Source: Symbiodinium kawagutii
Lineage: Eukaryota > Sar > Dinophyceae > Suessiales > Symbiodiniaceae
NCBI GenBank assembly: GCA_009767595.1
Contig: VSDK01001190.1
Location: 203,168 to 267,167, forward strand
Length of the DNA stretch: 64,000 nt
Direction of reading: 5' to 3'
The position numbers and the translations under genes are program-made. Positions 34,545-44,838 of this stretch are shown in pieces; position 1 is the stretch's first letter; every line of letters begins with the position of its first letter. The notes under the pieces are model-generated. The model was not told the DNA's origin. It was given only the letters and a program-made list of their open reading frames with translations, and searched no databases.

Positions 34545-34930
34545 AGGGAGCTGGACATCAACGATGTGGGAACTTGCCCAGGGCTGAACGACCGGTGATC
34601 CCAGTCGTGGGTTGCTTCCACAGGCGCCATGTGCCAAGGTGCTATCCAAATGTGCAAAATCGAAGCTTGAAGGCAAGGCTTCCTGGGAAAGGCCAAGCCA
34701 ATTTCCGAAGGATGATCCAACTTCAACAGGATCCAAGCTGCCCCTGGTTGATCTCACCACCAGCTGCTTCAGCCATTGTCACACCATGCCTGGGCAACTC
34801 ACCTAGTCAACTCACAAGGGCTACGGCAACGATCCAACGACAACATGATGGATCCACCCAGACATGGCTTGGAGCTGCGGACAGCTCCATGAACTTCGGA
34901 AAGAGCGAACTTCCCACCATCCCCGAACGC
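34545..34930 (-). repeat. 36-bp repeat array, diverged
   Basis: GGTGCTATCCAAATGTGCAA and AATCGAAGCTTGAAGGCAAG are clear; the minus reading SSFDFAHLDSTL matches. Units toward 34900 are degenerate. Confidence 0.5.
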
Positions 34931-35105
34931 CCAAAAACCGAAGTAGATGGGAAATGATGGGAAGCATAATTAATGGAGCTACGTTGATCAGGTACATTTC
35001 TTTGGAAGGGGCCGTTCCCTGCTATGTTGCTTATCATCCCCTATTACCAAACATCATCAATAAGAACCCCCATTTTTAATAGGCCGTTCAGCAGAAACCG
35101 GCCTG
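34931..35105. other. Short unique spacer
   Basis: Nothing recognised. Confidence 0.3.
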
Positions 35106-35109
35106 CAAC

Positions 35110-35243
35110 TGGTGTTTTGTCGCCCAGTCTCCAAGCGAGCAGAACTCCGTGGAACTGTGGTGGGATCCGAAGTCGTTAGGTCCAAAACCAACAACGAACC
35201 TTCCAGCGACCTGGGCGAATGGGGGAGATCCCATGGTTCAGCA
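35110..35243 (-). repeat. 36-bp repeat array, cut by an assembly gap
   Basis: GTCTCCAAGCGAGCAGAACT and TAGGTCCAAAACCAACAACG. GACCTGGGCGAATGG looks like the right edge just before the gap. Confidence 0.6.
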
Positions 35244-35291
35244 NNNNNNNNNNNNNNNNNNNNNNNNNNNNNNNNNNNNNNNNNNNNNNNN
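35244..35291. other. Assembly gap (48 N)
   Basis: Unknown bases. Any frame crossing it is meaningless. Confidence 0.95.
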
Positions 35292-36560
35292 TCAGCAGTT
35301 GGATGAGGAGTTTTTGCTGTGAAGCAACCAGCTAGTCATGAGCAACACAAATTGATACAGTCGCCAGTTGGTTCGGCGATAGTGAGCAATAAAATGTGGG
35401 GATATTAGCAAATAAATAGTTTGCCGGGGACAATGACCAAGAAAAATTGGGGGGATACAATCCAATAAATAGTGGAGCGCTTGAAACATCACCCAGCGGT
35501 CAATGGGGGGTTGACTGGGGTCCGCAAGTTATGAAATATTTTCATGGAGGGAAAGCCTCAAAAACTTCAGGCAACCAAAGCACTTATGGCCAAATCCCAG
35601 TGATCAGCCATCAAAAAAATCGAACGAAACAGATTTTGGGGGAGATTGGTCAGCCATGAAGGATGTAGATGATTTACACAAATCCCTTCTTCCAAACATG
35701 TCACAGATCCCGCTTACATCTTCGTGATCATGATAAACCACTTGCGGGTGATCAAATATTCACTGGAGAACAACCTCAAAATCCAAAGACCCTCAGCCTC
35801 ACGCATTGCGACTTTATCATTATCTATCAACCACAGTAAATTGTCATCGGTTCATCAACCATTGTTAATCATTCCATACCGTTATCTATTCTCATGCTAT
35901 AATGAAGGAATACCAGGATCTATCAACCACGATCAGCGCGCATTGGTTAAACATTATAAGTGTCATCAACCAATCCATCCTACAAGTCTTTGCCAAACAT
36001 TGTGAGCCGTCATTAACCATCATCAACCATCATTAAAAACCACTAGAAAGCGCTAGCAACCAGAATGGACTTTTTGAACGCCGTTTCCAACCTGTATGGA
36101 TCATTCTGAAGGGTGTAATCATTACTGGCCATAGCGCTCTTGTCACCTGTTCACCATCTAATACTGTAGCTTGTACCGTCCCTTCTAAATCTTCATCTCA
36201 TTTTGTTTCCTCCCCCCGAAACCGGAGTTTTGAGCATTAGGCCTCAGCTGGAAAGCTTTTCTCGATCATTTTTTCGGGTCCACCAATGTGATGGAAGTCT
36301 GAAGAAGATGTGCTCTATTCCATATTGTTCAGATTGCATTTTGTTGTTCATACATCATCAGTTGTTCGGCATAACTTGCCATGGCCTCTTAAAACATCTT
36401 TCTAAAGGGATGGCTGGGAGCAACCATGATTATTCCATGATCCCTGCTGTACCGATTCACCAAGCTTTTTCATCCTTCATTTTTTGCTTCACTTCTGATC
36501 TTGTTGGATCTTGTTGGATCTGGTTGGATCTTGTTGGTACATCCTCCATTTTTCATGGTT
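35292..36560. other. No supported gene
   Basis: Unique to 35740, CA-rich to 36060, unique after. At about 36497-36541 the words GGATCTTGTT and GGATCTGGTT repeat four times in tandem. Confidence 0.4.
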
Positions 36561-36564
36561 CATG

Positions 36565-36695
36565 ACATGGCAGCCCTTGGTGCGGCACCGCACCAAGGCA
36601 CGCGAAGCCAGCTACAAAGAGAGGAAAGTCTGCATGGGCACATGCGCGCAAGGAGGATGAGAAACCGAAGTGACCTGGGACGCAGGCGTTACCCT
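36565..36695 (-). repeat. 36-bp repeat array
   Basis: GGCACGCGAAGCCAGCTAC and GCACATGCGCGCAAGGAGG, diverged. Right edge GTGACCTGGGACGC. Confidence 0.45.
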
Positions 36696-37400
36696 ATCAG
36701 GTAACTTCTGCAGGAAGTGAAGTGGGAAGGCACTCATAATCACCTGGTGAGTTGGAATATTGGTAACCACTTGTGGCATAGCCAGCTTATTCTATGGGTC
36801 AGTCAACTTGACTTAAAGCTAAGGGGACATGACGTCGAAGGCTTGCCCATGAATCATGGCTTGATGACCGTGTGGAAGCCTATTGATCAATCAGGGGTGT
36901 TGGAAACTGAAGCTTTAGCTTTGGAAAACCGACCTTCCCAATTGGTCATACATCACAGAATTTGGTTCCGTGTTACGAGATGAGATTAATTTCACATGCA
37001 TTGCGTTCAACCACTAGATGCTATAACAACCACCTGTCATGTAATCATTGGCTCCCCAATAGCCTGAAGCTCGTTCTACACCATGGAGTTTTGATAGTAA
37101 TACATTCCGACTTTCTACGAAGCTATCACCATCAACCAGGATTGGCCATTACTAGCCATCATTAAGTATGGTTATCATAGCTCATCACCATTAACTATCT
37201 ACCATCATTAATAAGCCATAGTCATGGTATCACCAATCATAGTCATGATTATAGATCCATTATTAACCAGTATAAACCATGATAGTCAACCAGGATCATT
37301 ATAACCATTATTACTTAACCTTTATTAACCATTAGTAGTCATGGTATAACCATTATATACACCCCATCATAGTCATCAGCCATGAGCAACCATCAGTGAC
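36696..37400. other. Unique DNA then CA-rich spacer
   Basis: 36700-37000 unique. From 37130 repeats of ACCATTATTAACCAGTATAA type. No gene seen. Confidence 0.4.
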
Positions 37401-37404
37401 AACC

Positions 37405-37535
37405 GACCCACCAGTCGGTCCAACCGTCACCGAAACTGGCCGAGCGGCCAAGGTCCAAGGCTGTTGACAACGCGTCGGAGCGAGCGAGGCCACGAGCAGA
37501 TGACGAGAAGTCCATCTGGGGCGGGTGGCATCAAG
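37405..37535 (-). repeat. 36-bp repeat array
   Basis: AAGGTCCAAGGCTGTTGAC, GCGTCGGAGCGAGCGAGGCC and GAGAAGTCCATCTGGGGC. CA-rich spacer on the left. Confidence 0.55.
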
Positions 37536-38200
37536 GGAGGTCAACCAACCATGGATCATGGGTGCTGGTCCCCGCAAAACAACCCCGAAATGATGAGTGG
37601 ATGCCAAATGATACCAAGTTAAAAAATGTTATTGGAATACCAGTTTGGGGTGCCAACAACACAATACCACTAAATCAAAGAGGGGATGGAACTGTCACAA
37701 GGCATCCTCAAAGGGTTGCCGCTCCACAGTTTGGGAATCAAGGCTGATTCAACCCCCCAAGTGGCAATGAACACTTCAATGAACCCAGTACCAAGGGTAC
37801 TTATTAGATCTTATTAGGAAACCTCTGACAGTCCAGCACTAACCTTCACGGACAAAGGGGCTGTTGAGAACATCAACCTTCTTTGTGACAAGGCCAGAGT
37901 GATCTGCTCATAAAACCAACAAAATACGTCGGTGAATGAGATCATTGACCAGCGCTCACTGAGGGTATTTAGCAGTGGGTCAAAACCCTACCCCTGGGTC
38001 CCCCATCATTAACCATTATTTTCCCACTATTATTGTTGGTTATTGTCCCCCATTCAATGGGTTCATTAACTGCTTGACCCATAGCCATATACAGCTGATA
38101 TATCCCCTATTATTGTTTGCTATCATCCCCGATCATTAACCATTCACCAGCTATTACTGGCCATTGGTTGGTTGGTTGGTTAAAGCCTTGACCCAGCTCG
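37536..38200. repeat. Spacer with family C repeat
   Basis: 37985-38190 holds the second copy of the family C repeat, GCTTGACCCATAGCCATATA at 38073, followed by TATATCCCCTATTATTG. The rest is unique, no gene seen. Confidence 0.5.
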
Positions 38201-38204
38201 CCAA

Positions 38205-38330
38205 ATAGCCCTGTTGTTTTCACCATCCATGGAGTATCAATCGCAGCAAGGCGGACGTGGCTGCGCAGGTTGCATTTTGCTGCAGCATTTCGGGATGGCA
38301 AGTTGCTCGGAGTCAGGTAAGTGAAGCCCC
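38205..38330 (-). repeat. 36-bp repeat array (diverged)
   Basis: The minus reading LPSRNAAAKCNLRSHVRLAA fits two units. A good plus-strand donor-like GTCAGGTAAGTG closes it at about 38310-38322. Confidence 0.4.
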
Positions 38331-38476
38331 TCAAAACCAGGCATTGTGAATTGTAAAGGTCATTTTCAAGGCGTTTCAGGCTGTTGGAAGGGGGCTTTGG
38401 GAAATTATCGAGTTGTTTGTCCGCATTTCATTCTAGTCAATTGGCACCTTTGCAGCCAAAGGATAGATGGATCAAA

Positions 38477-40513
38477 TTACAAAGAACTTATCATCATTCT
38501 CTCCACAAAAAAGTCCTCGATGTCAAGATCCGAGACAATTCGATCCCAGTATAGGTTGCGAACGCTGGTTGGAATGGTGGCACGATCGAGGTTCTGGTTG
38601 ATATAGGTGCCAAAGGTCATGGTTTGCAGGTTGCTCGGAAAAGTGACCCGAGCCAAACTCTGGTCAAATTCATCTCCAAAAGTCAAAGTTTGCAAGTTGC
38701 TCGGTAGAGTGACCCCATCCAGGCTCTGGTTAAAATTATTTCCAAGAGTCAAAGATTGCAAGTTGCGGGGCAATGTGACCCTATCCAGGCTCTGGTCAAA
38801 AGCCCAACCAAAACTCAAAGTTTGTAGGTTCCTCGGCAAGGTGACCCTATCCAGTCTCTGGTTAAATTCATCTCCAAAAATCAAAGATTGCAGGCTGCTT
38901 GGCAAAGCGACCTGATCCAGGGGCTGGTTAAAACCATCTCCAAAAGTCAGAGTTTGCATGTTGCTCGGAAAAGTGACCCCATCCAGGCTTTGGTTGAATA
39001 CTTGGCCAAAGGTCAAAGTTCGCAGGTTATTCGGCAATGTGACCGGATCCAGATTCTGGTTAAAGAAATGCCCAAGAGTCAAAGATTGGAGGCTGCTTGG
39101 CAAAGTGACTCGATTGAGGCTCACATTGGGACTTAAGTTCAAAATCAAAGTTTGCAGGTTGCTCGGCAGGGTGACCCTATCCAGGTTATGACTGTAATGT
39201 GCGGCGAAAGTCAAAGTTTGCAGGTTGCCCGGCAAGATCCCCGAATTCAGGTTCTCTTCAAATGCGTCACCAAAAGTCAAAGATTGCAAGTTGCTCGGCA
39301 AGGTGACCCGATCGAGGCTCTGGTCAAACGCCCTACCGAAAGTCAAAGTCTGTAAGTTTCTCGGCAAGGTGACATCATCCAGTCTCTGGTTAAATTCATC
39401 TCCAAAAATCAAAGATTGCAGGCTGCTTGGCAAAGCGACCTGATCCAGGGGCTTTTTGAAATTCATACCGAAAGTCAACGCTTGCAAGTTGCTCGGCAGG
39501 GTGACCCTATCCAGGCTCTGGTCAAAAGCCCAACCAAAAGTCAAAGATTGCAGGTTGCTTGGCAAGGTGACCTGATCCAGGGGCTTGCTGAAAATCATAC
39601 AGAAAGTCAAAGTTTGCAAGTTGCTCGGCAAAGTAACCTGATCCAGGCTCTGGTCAAAAGCCATTCCAAAAGTCAACGATTTCAGGCTGCTTGGAAAAGC
39701 AACCTGATCCAGGGGCTTGTTGAAATTCATACCGAAAGTCAAAGTTTCCAAGTTGCTCGGCAAAGTGACCCGATCCAGGCTCTGGTTAAAATCATCTCCA
39801 AAAGTCAGAGTTCGCAAGTTGGTGGGCAAGGTGACCCGAGCCAAACTCTGGTTAAAATCATTTCCAAGAGTCAAAGATTGCAAGTTGCTCGGCAAGGTGA
39901 CCCTATCCAGGCTCTGGTCAAAATCCCTACCAAAAGTCAGAGTTTGCATGTTGCTCGGCAAAGAGACACCATCCAGGCTTTGGTTGAAATTTTCGCCAAA
40001 AGTCAAGGTTTGCAGGTTACTCGGCAAGGTTGTCTCTGCCAGGATTCCGTCAAAGTCATCGCCAAAAATCAAAGTCTCAAGCGTTGGGGGAAGATGGTGA
40101 AGGTAACCACAGCTAGTGTATGATGCTCCTGCTATCTGTGTGACCCCTTCCAATGCGGTCTCTTCCTCAGATTCTCCGTTGACAAATCTCCATGCAGCTA
40201 GCAAGTCAGTGGGGACATAGGTGCAGGACAATGTTGCGGTCTTGCCGCTGATGCCTTGCTCTTGCAAGGTTTGCTGCAGAATCAGGGGTGAAATGTGGTG
40301 GTGGAGAGTGGGCTTTGCACCCCGCCTTGGCAGTTGCCTCGAAACCATCTGAACCACTTCCCTTCCCAATGTGCTGGTGCAAAGGCTCAGGATGCATCCT
40401 TCACCACTCAAACAGGACACGTGGAGTTCAATCAGCTGGGTGGGGTCACCAGATGGTGGCTCGACATTATGGTCGCAATCCGCATGGAAAGCAACATCGG
40501 CCGTTCTCTTCAT
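38477..40513 (-). CDS. FNIP-repeat (leucine-rich) protein with ubiquitin-like N-terminus
   Basis: 678 codons without an intron, ATG at 40513 and TAA at 38477-38479. Residues about 28-116 (IELHVSCLSGEGC to AWRFV) look like a ubiquitin-like fold that often precedes such repeats in Symbiodiniaceae proteins. Residues about 141-646 are 23 units of 22 residues with consensus LPSNLQTLTFGDDFNQSLDR plus VT, matching the FNIP repeat (FNQSL/FNQPL signature), a solenoid of the leucine-rich class used for protein binding. A 32-residue non-repeat tail ends in MMISSL. There is no signal peptide or membrane segment, so it is probably intracellular. Repeat DNA copies 528 bp apart are identical over about 75 bp, a sign of recent internal duplication or conversion. 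The neighbours are spacer and arrays, so context says nothing about partners. The first 27 residues differ from the relatives I recall, so a later start or a short upstream exon is possible. Confidence 0.88.
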   Translation of the reverse strand: MKRTADVAFHADCDHNVEPPSGDPTQLIELHVSCLSGEGCILSLCTSTLGREVVQMVSRQLPRRGAKPTLHHHISPLILQQTLQEQGISGKTATLSCTYVPTDLLAAWRFVNGESEEETALEGVTQIAGASYTSCGYLHHLPPTLETLIFGDDFDGILAETTLPSNLQTLTFGENFNQSLDGVSLPSNMQTLTFGRDFDQSLDRVTLPSNLQSLTLGNDFNQSLARVTLPTNLRTLTFGDDFNQSLDRVTLPSNLETLTFGMNFNKPLDQVAFPSSLKSLTFGMAFDQSLDQVTLPSNLQTLTFCMIFSKPLDQVTLPSNLQSLTFGWAFDQSLDRVTLPSNLQALTFGMNFKKPLDQVALPSSLQSLIFGDEFNQRLDDVTLPRNLQTLTFGRAFDQSLDRVTLPSNLQSLTFGDAFEENLNSGILPGNLQTLTFAAHYSHNLDRVTLPSNLQTLILNLSPNVSLNRVTLPSSLQSLTLGHFFNQNLDPVTLPNNLRTLTFGQVFNQSLDGVTFPSNMQTLTFGDGFNQPLDQVALPSSLQSLIFGDEFNQRLDRVTLPRNLQTLSFGWAFDQSLDRVTLPRNLQSLTLGNNFNQSLDGVTLPSNLQTLTFGDEFDQSLARVTFPSNLQTMTFGTYINQNLDRATIPTSVRNLYWDRIVSDLDIEDFFVERMMISSL

Positions 40514-40775
40514 TGCTTAAGAGCACAGGAGCTGCTTACCTACTGGAATGCCAAATAGCTGCGTTCGTGCTTCGCTACTGACCAAGCAATGTCCCGCAAG
40601 TCGAGTTCCCAAACACTTCATGATAGGTCATGTCTCGTATCCATTCAATTCAAGTGGGTTGAGAAAATCACTTCCTAATGCGAAATTGCTAATGCAAAAC
40701 ATGAAAAACAAGAGCATCTGTATGCTGATGGGCAAGTCATATACAGCCACATGTTGACTGCACCACCATCGGTAC
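40514..40775. other. 5' flank of the FNIP gene
   Basis: Unique sequence. No promoter motif can be supported. Confidence 0.3.
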
Positions 40776-40779
40776 TTCA

Positions 40780-40845
40780 AGAGAATCCAGTCTCTGCGAA
40801 GCTGCGAGGGACATGCACCAAGACCATCATCCGGGGGAAATTGAG
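40780..40845 (-). repeat. 36-bp repeat array (about 2 units)
   Basis: AATCCAGTCTCTGCGAAGCT followed by GCGAGGGACATGCACC. It lies about 270 bp upstream of the FNIP start codon. Confidence 0.5.
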
Positions 40846-41610
40846 ACAATCTGATAACTCATAAAGCCCGGATTGCTGGCTATGCTTGTGCATTCCGATC
40901 ACTCACCAAGTTGGTTGTTCAATGAGAAAGTAAATGCGGACCCCCAACGGCTGACCCAAATAGTTTGGACGTGTAGATTCAGCAGCTTCGTTGCAACACG
41001 ATGAACTCCAAGCTGAAGGTGACAATGCCAATGTGCTCAATGCGTTTATTGGAATTTGGGTACCGCCCAAAAAAGTAACGGATTTTCCTCACAACAAACA
41101 ACAACTAGCGGGGTATAAACTTGGATTAATAATCATTAAACAGCCATGATGTAAATCTAAATGATATAAACTTGGTGTAAATGATTAAAGCAATTCTCTG
41201 TGTGCATTGACAATCATGAGACAAACCCGTTCAGGTTGGATCTGTTCACTCAGTTCACGGTTTTTTGATGCTTGGTATTGACGCATGTGAATGTACGTAT
41301 ATTTGTCTAGCTGGTAGACCCTGATCTGCTTCCAGGTTCCAAAGAACTCTTGAAATCGATTCGCTAGTGACTAGCTGCTACTTGGTGGTTAGAAGATGCT
41401 AATCAACCAACTTCAACCTTTGCATCTGCTAGTTGGAGGTCATAAAATGCCAACCAAAACCAACCAACCTTCGCATCTGCTGGTTCTAAGATGCTCAACC
41501 AACCGGCTTGGTACAAGATGGGCCCCCAACCACTGAACTAAACTTTGTAACTGGTTAACTAATCTAACTCGGGTTAACTAGGTGAACTAGGTAGCCAGTG
41601 GGCTACCAGT
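40846..41610. other. No gene seen
   Basis: Unique to 41380. 41400-41510 repeats TTCGCATCTGCTGGT and AACCAACCAACC words. Confidence 0.4.
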
Positions 41611-41614
41611 CACG

Positions 41615-41775
41615 TAGCCGTGGCCCACGGCTGGTGCTGGCTAGCCCAGGCACGTAGAGCGTCTCCACCACCGACAACTTGTAGAGCGCCGCGGGGCAGC
41701 ACACAACGCCGGAGACCGATGGAGGGACGTCCAGCTGTGCCATGCCACGTAGCGATGGTGAAACCTGGGGGTTGA
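41615..41775 (-). repeat. 36-bp repeat array
   Basis: GCGTCTCCACCACCGACAAC and GACGTCCAGCTGTGCCATGC. Left edge GCCCAGGCACG, right edge AACCTGGGGGTTGATGG, a sharp switch into TG-rich spacer. Confidence 0.65.
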
Positions 41776-43010
41776 TGGGGGGATGCTGATTGAGGGATGG
41801 ATTGGTGGTGGATAGTGAGGGTTGATGAAGGTAAATGATGGTTAATTACCATGGTCAATCTGTTGATGGCTGATGATGGTGATTGATGGATTAGTGATGG
41901 TTTATTCATTGGGGTACAAATTGGGACACGCCAATTTTACCACTCGACCTTGCCTCGTGTTCGGCCAGGAAGCCTTGATTGTGCTTCATTGATACTTTCA
42001 TTCATCATCAGGGAAACGTGCAAATTTGAGAGCTACCTCCAGCTGTGTGCTGGCCTTTTTGTTTCCTTTCACATGGTTTGTATAATCCCCTCATGTGCCT
42101 GGTCCTTTTCATTTTACCCATTCGTTCATCGTTCACACTCTGTCGAGACGGTGTACAGCAATCTCTTCGAGTTGCACCAGGGGCTACACGTGTAAAAGTG
42201 ATGGTTAATGATGATTAATGGTGCTGAATGATTGTCCATGATAGTTGATAGCCATGGTAAATCTGATGGTTGATTGCTGATGATGGTGATTGATGGTTGA
42301 TGGCTAGTGGTTTAGCAATCATTCAGAGGTATATATTCTCAAGAAGAACCATCAATAAGTGTCGGATTGATCAAGAGAATGCAGGCTAGTGTCAAAACCA
42401 ATCAACGAAAATCAATCATCAAAATCATTGACAAACAAACCAACGCTAACCACCAACAGTGATCAAAGTCAGCTTCAGAATGATGGATATTGATGGCGAA
42501 TGTGTGCTGGCACCTCTCGCGAACATTCTAATTGAGATGTTAACTTTCGCAACGTGCTGGCACCAAGATCATGATCACTCAGCTGGGGTCCTTGGGTAAG
42601 CAACTGATGTGACTGCCAGCAACACTCCGTCTCGGGTGCATAATGACGATGTGCATCATATGACGAGTAGACAGAAATAGGGGACATAATCGAAGGTACA
42701 AAAACACCTCTTGTGCCATGCCACTTCAGGGGTGATCCGAAATGAACAAGGTGCCTCACAGCCCCGCCGCAATCCACCGTTGCCGTTGGATATTGTTGAG
42801 TTGGTTCCAACACATGACAGGTCGCCAGAAACACAGAAACAACCAGCTTTTTGTTGGCAACTCGAGCAATTCACCACTACGGCCGTGGGTCAATACCTTG
42901 TCCCACTTTGTACCATCATTTAGCAGCAAATATTGGAACCACTATCAGCCATGAACAAGATTGGATTTACCTTGGTGAACTTATCCCCTGTTTGGACTTG
43001 ATGGCCAACT
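41776..43010. other. TG-rich spacer with unique islands
   Basis: TG-rich at 41776-41910 and 42190-42310. 41930-42190 and 42460-42960 look unique. The minus text around 42620-42650 (GAGACGGAGTGTTGCTGGCA) resembles that at 32000, perhaps a shared acceptor region. No supported gene. Confidence 0.4.
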
Positions 43011-43014
43011 GCTT

Positions 43015-43140
43015 GATCTCGCATCAAAAGCAGCACATCCAGGTGCAACCGCCGCGGTTTTGTTCCGAGTGACTTCCAAACTGGAGAAACTGCAGAGCGA
43101 AAGTGTTGAGTCCTGGGCTAGCACTGAGGCGCTGGGGAGT
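43015..43140 (-). repeat. 36-bp repeat array
   Basis: AGCACATCCAGGTGCAACCG and GACTTCCAAACTGGAGAAAC. Right edge GAGTCCTGGGCTAGC. Confidence 0.6.
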
Positions 43141-43177
43141 CTGGTGGTGATGGACGGTTCATCAGGATCTATAGTGC

Positions 43178-43268
43178 TTAATGTTGGTTTCTGATTAGTA
43201 TCTACCTGTTGGTTTCATCTATTTTCATTACTTTAGGCTGGGTTACACTAATCAGAAACCAACATTAA
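43178..43268. mobile_element. Perfect 22-bp terminal inverted repeat element (91 bp)
   Basis: 43178-43199 (TTAATGTTGGTTTCTGATTA plus GT) is the exact reverse complement of 43247-43268, with a 47-bp middle. TAGTG occurs on both sides and may be a target duplication. Confidence 0.8.
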
Positions 43269-43459
43269 TAGTGATGAATCATAATGGTGAAGTCCCTAAG
43301 GTTTGTGTGGTGATTAGACTGGTTTATCATAGGGAGACTTTCCAAAAATTATGATGTTCACGATGCCAAATAGTTGGTGAGTGGCAAACCATGTCTGATG
43401 ATTCATGGATCATCCGGGTGCACTGCTGGGATGGTCAAAATTTATGGCAGTTCGAAGCC

Positions 43460-43525
43460 GATCAAACTGTGGAACGCGAAAAGCGGGGGTGCAGGATAAA
43501 CTTTTCGACCTGGGTGGCTTCTTGA
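43460..43525 (-). repeat. 36-bp array remnant
   Basis: AACGCGAAAAGCGGGGGTGC then a right-edge-like CGACCTGGGTGG. Confidence 0.3.
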
Positions 43526-43527
43526 AG

Positions 43528-43617
43528 GAGGGGTACCCCCAAATCATCAAATATCATCCATTGATATAATAACAAATCAACCATGTCTGATGGTTACCTA
43601 GTTTGAGAAACCACCAG
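43528..43617. mobile_element. MITE-like element, family A
   Basis: GGGGTACCCCCAAATCATCA at the left and TTTGAGAAACCACC at the right match the family. The outer left arm is missing. Confidence 0.65.
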
Positions 43618-43902
43618 TACTCGTTGTGGTGAGCTACCCTCAACGGTCACTACTTTGTCAGTAATAACATTTCATAACCATTGAGACATGCTATTTTGCA
43701 TCCTATTGATCAGCCATAAAGCAGCGGTTCATCGTCAGTAACATTTTACTTCTCCTTGATCAACTATCAACTGCTGTAACTGGACCCTAGTGGCTATTAC
43801 AAACCAGGACCAATAAACCACTACTGTAATAAGTAGCCCTTAATCAGTTTTTATCAGCTACATTTAACTAAAGCCGCCAATTACTAATTACCGATCCACA
43901 GA
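43618..43902. other. Spacer below the viral element
   Basis: CA-rich, no frame. Confidence 0.4.
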
Positions 43903-44838
43903 TCAATTACGACGAGGGGCTTTGTATTTTTCAGGATCCCAAATGCTGAACGGGATGACTCTTCTGGCCTCCTGCAAATCCAAGGGCTCCGTAGAATTAA
44001 CCGATAGAAGCGTGAGTTCCTGATCCAGTGAAAATTCAACTTCCTCATTCACCAGCTTCAACATGCACTTTGGCATCGGCTCCGCCTCCTCGTAGAGTCT
44101 TGCAAGCGACTCTTTGATTGAGTCGCATTTGTTGGTGCCCAATGCTTTCGCCTGGGCATCATCCAACACCATGTCCTTGCCCACCTTGGCCAGATTTGCT
44201 AGACCAAGTGATGCATAATATCAAGAGAATGCTCCGCATTCGCTGAAATTGATCGCCCTCGCAAGCATCGTTGCTGCTCCAACCTCATTTACCATAGCAG
44301 GATTTGACTTCACTGCTGAAGAACAGGTCCATGAGGATGATGCTACATTGCGGCAAACCTCTGGGATCATCATGTTTGTGGGTCCATCTCCATCACAATA
44401 AAAGATGAAGCCGGTAAAGGTCAGTTTCTTCTGCACATAAACCAGTTTCATTCGGAAACCCAATGATGTCCATTCCGCCTCAATGCCTTCAGAGCAACGC
44501 TTGAAATCCTCCGTCGTGGAGATGGCAGAATCGTCTCCTTCGAACGCATATTTCAGTCGGTACATCTTCTTGTCTCGCGGAGACCTGTACATAACTCTCA
44601 AGTTGCCGGTTTTGGTCTTCTGAATCATCTTCTCCGGCTCGTCGCACAGGATAACCAACCAACACACAAGATTGATCAAGTAATTGAAGCAAGATGCAGA
44701 CCTGCGTCCAGACTGTCTGATAGACTCAATCAAGAACTTCAATGGGGTGTTGCAATTGTCAGTGACTTTGCACTTGCCTTTGATCACTTTCTTGTCCAGT
44801 TGGCCAATAACCATCAATAAACATTGATCCGCAACCAC
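43903..44838 (-). pseudogene. Endogenous viral element: RNA-dependent RNA polymerase fragment
   Basis: One minus frame of 312 codons, interrupted only by TGA at 44221-44223, covers the C-terminal half of a positive-strand RNA virus RdRp (palm and thumb). Counting from the upstream end: motif B is SG at 43-44 with N at 52, but the usual T at 48 is A; motif C is EGDDS with GDD at 101-103 (44530-44538); a following LTFTGFIFYC fits motif E. The segment after the stop (VGKDMVLDDA on) ends naturally at TAA with IWDPEKYKAPRR. Motif A and everything before it are missing: spacer stops lie just upstream. The nearest known viruses with this layout are the dinoflagellate RNA viruses (HcRNAV, Alvernaviridae), and endogenous copies of such viruses have been reported in Symbiodiniaceae. 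The truncated 5' end, the in-frame stop and the changed motif B residue mark it as a dead copy. Identity as RdRp is firm, virus family is inference. Confidence 0.8.

Noticed and set aside
38607-40123. Long plus-strand frames (235, 127 and 102 codons) opposite the FNIP gene
   Set aside because: They are repeats of the antisense of the 66-bp FNIP units; the minus frame has the recognisable domain, a start and full length.
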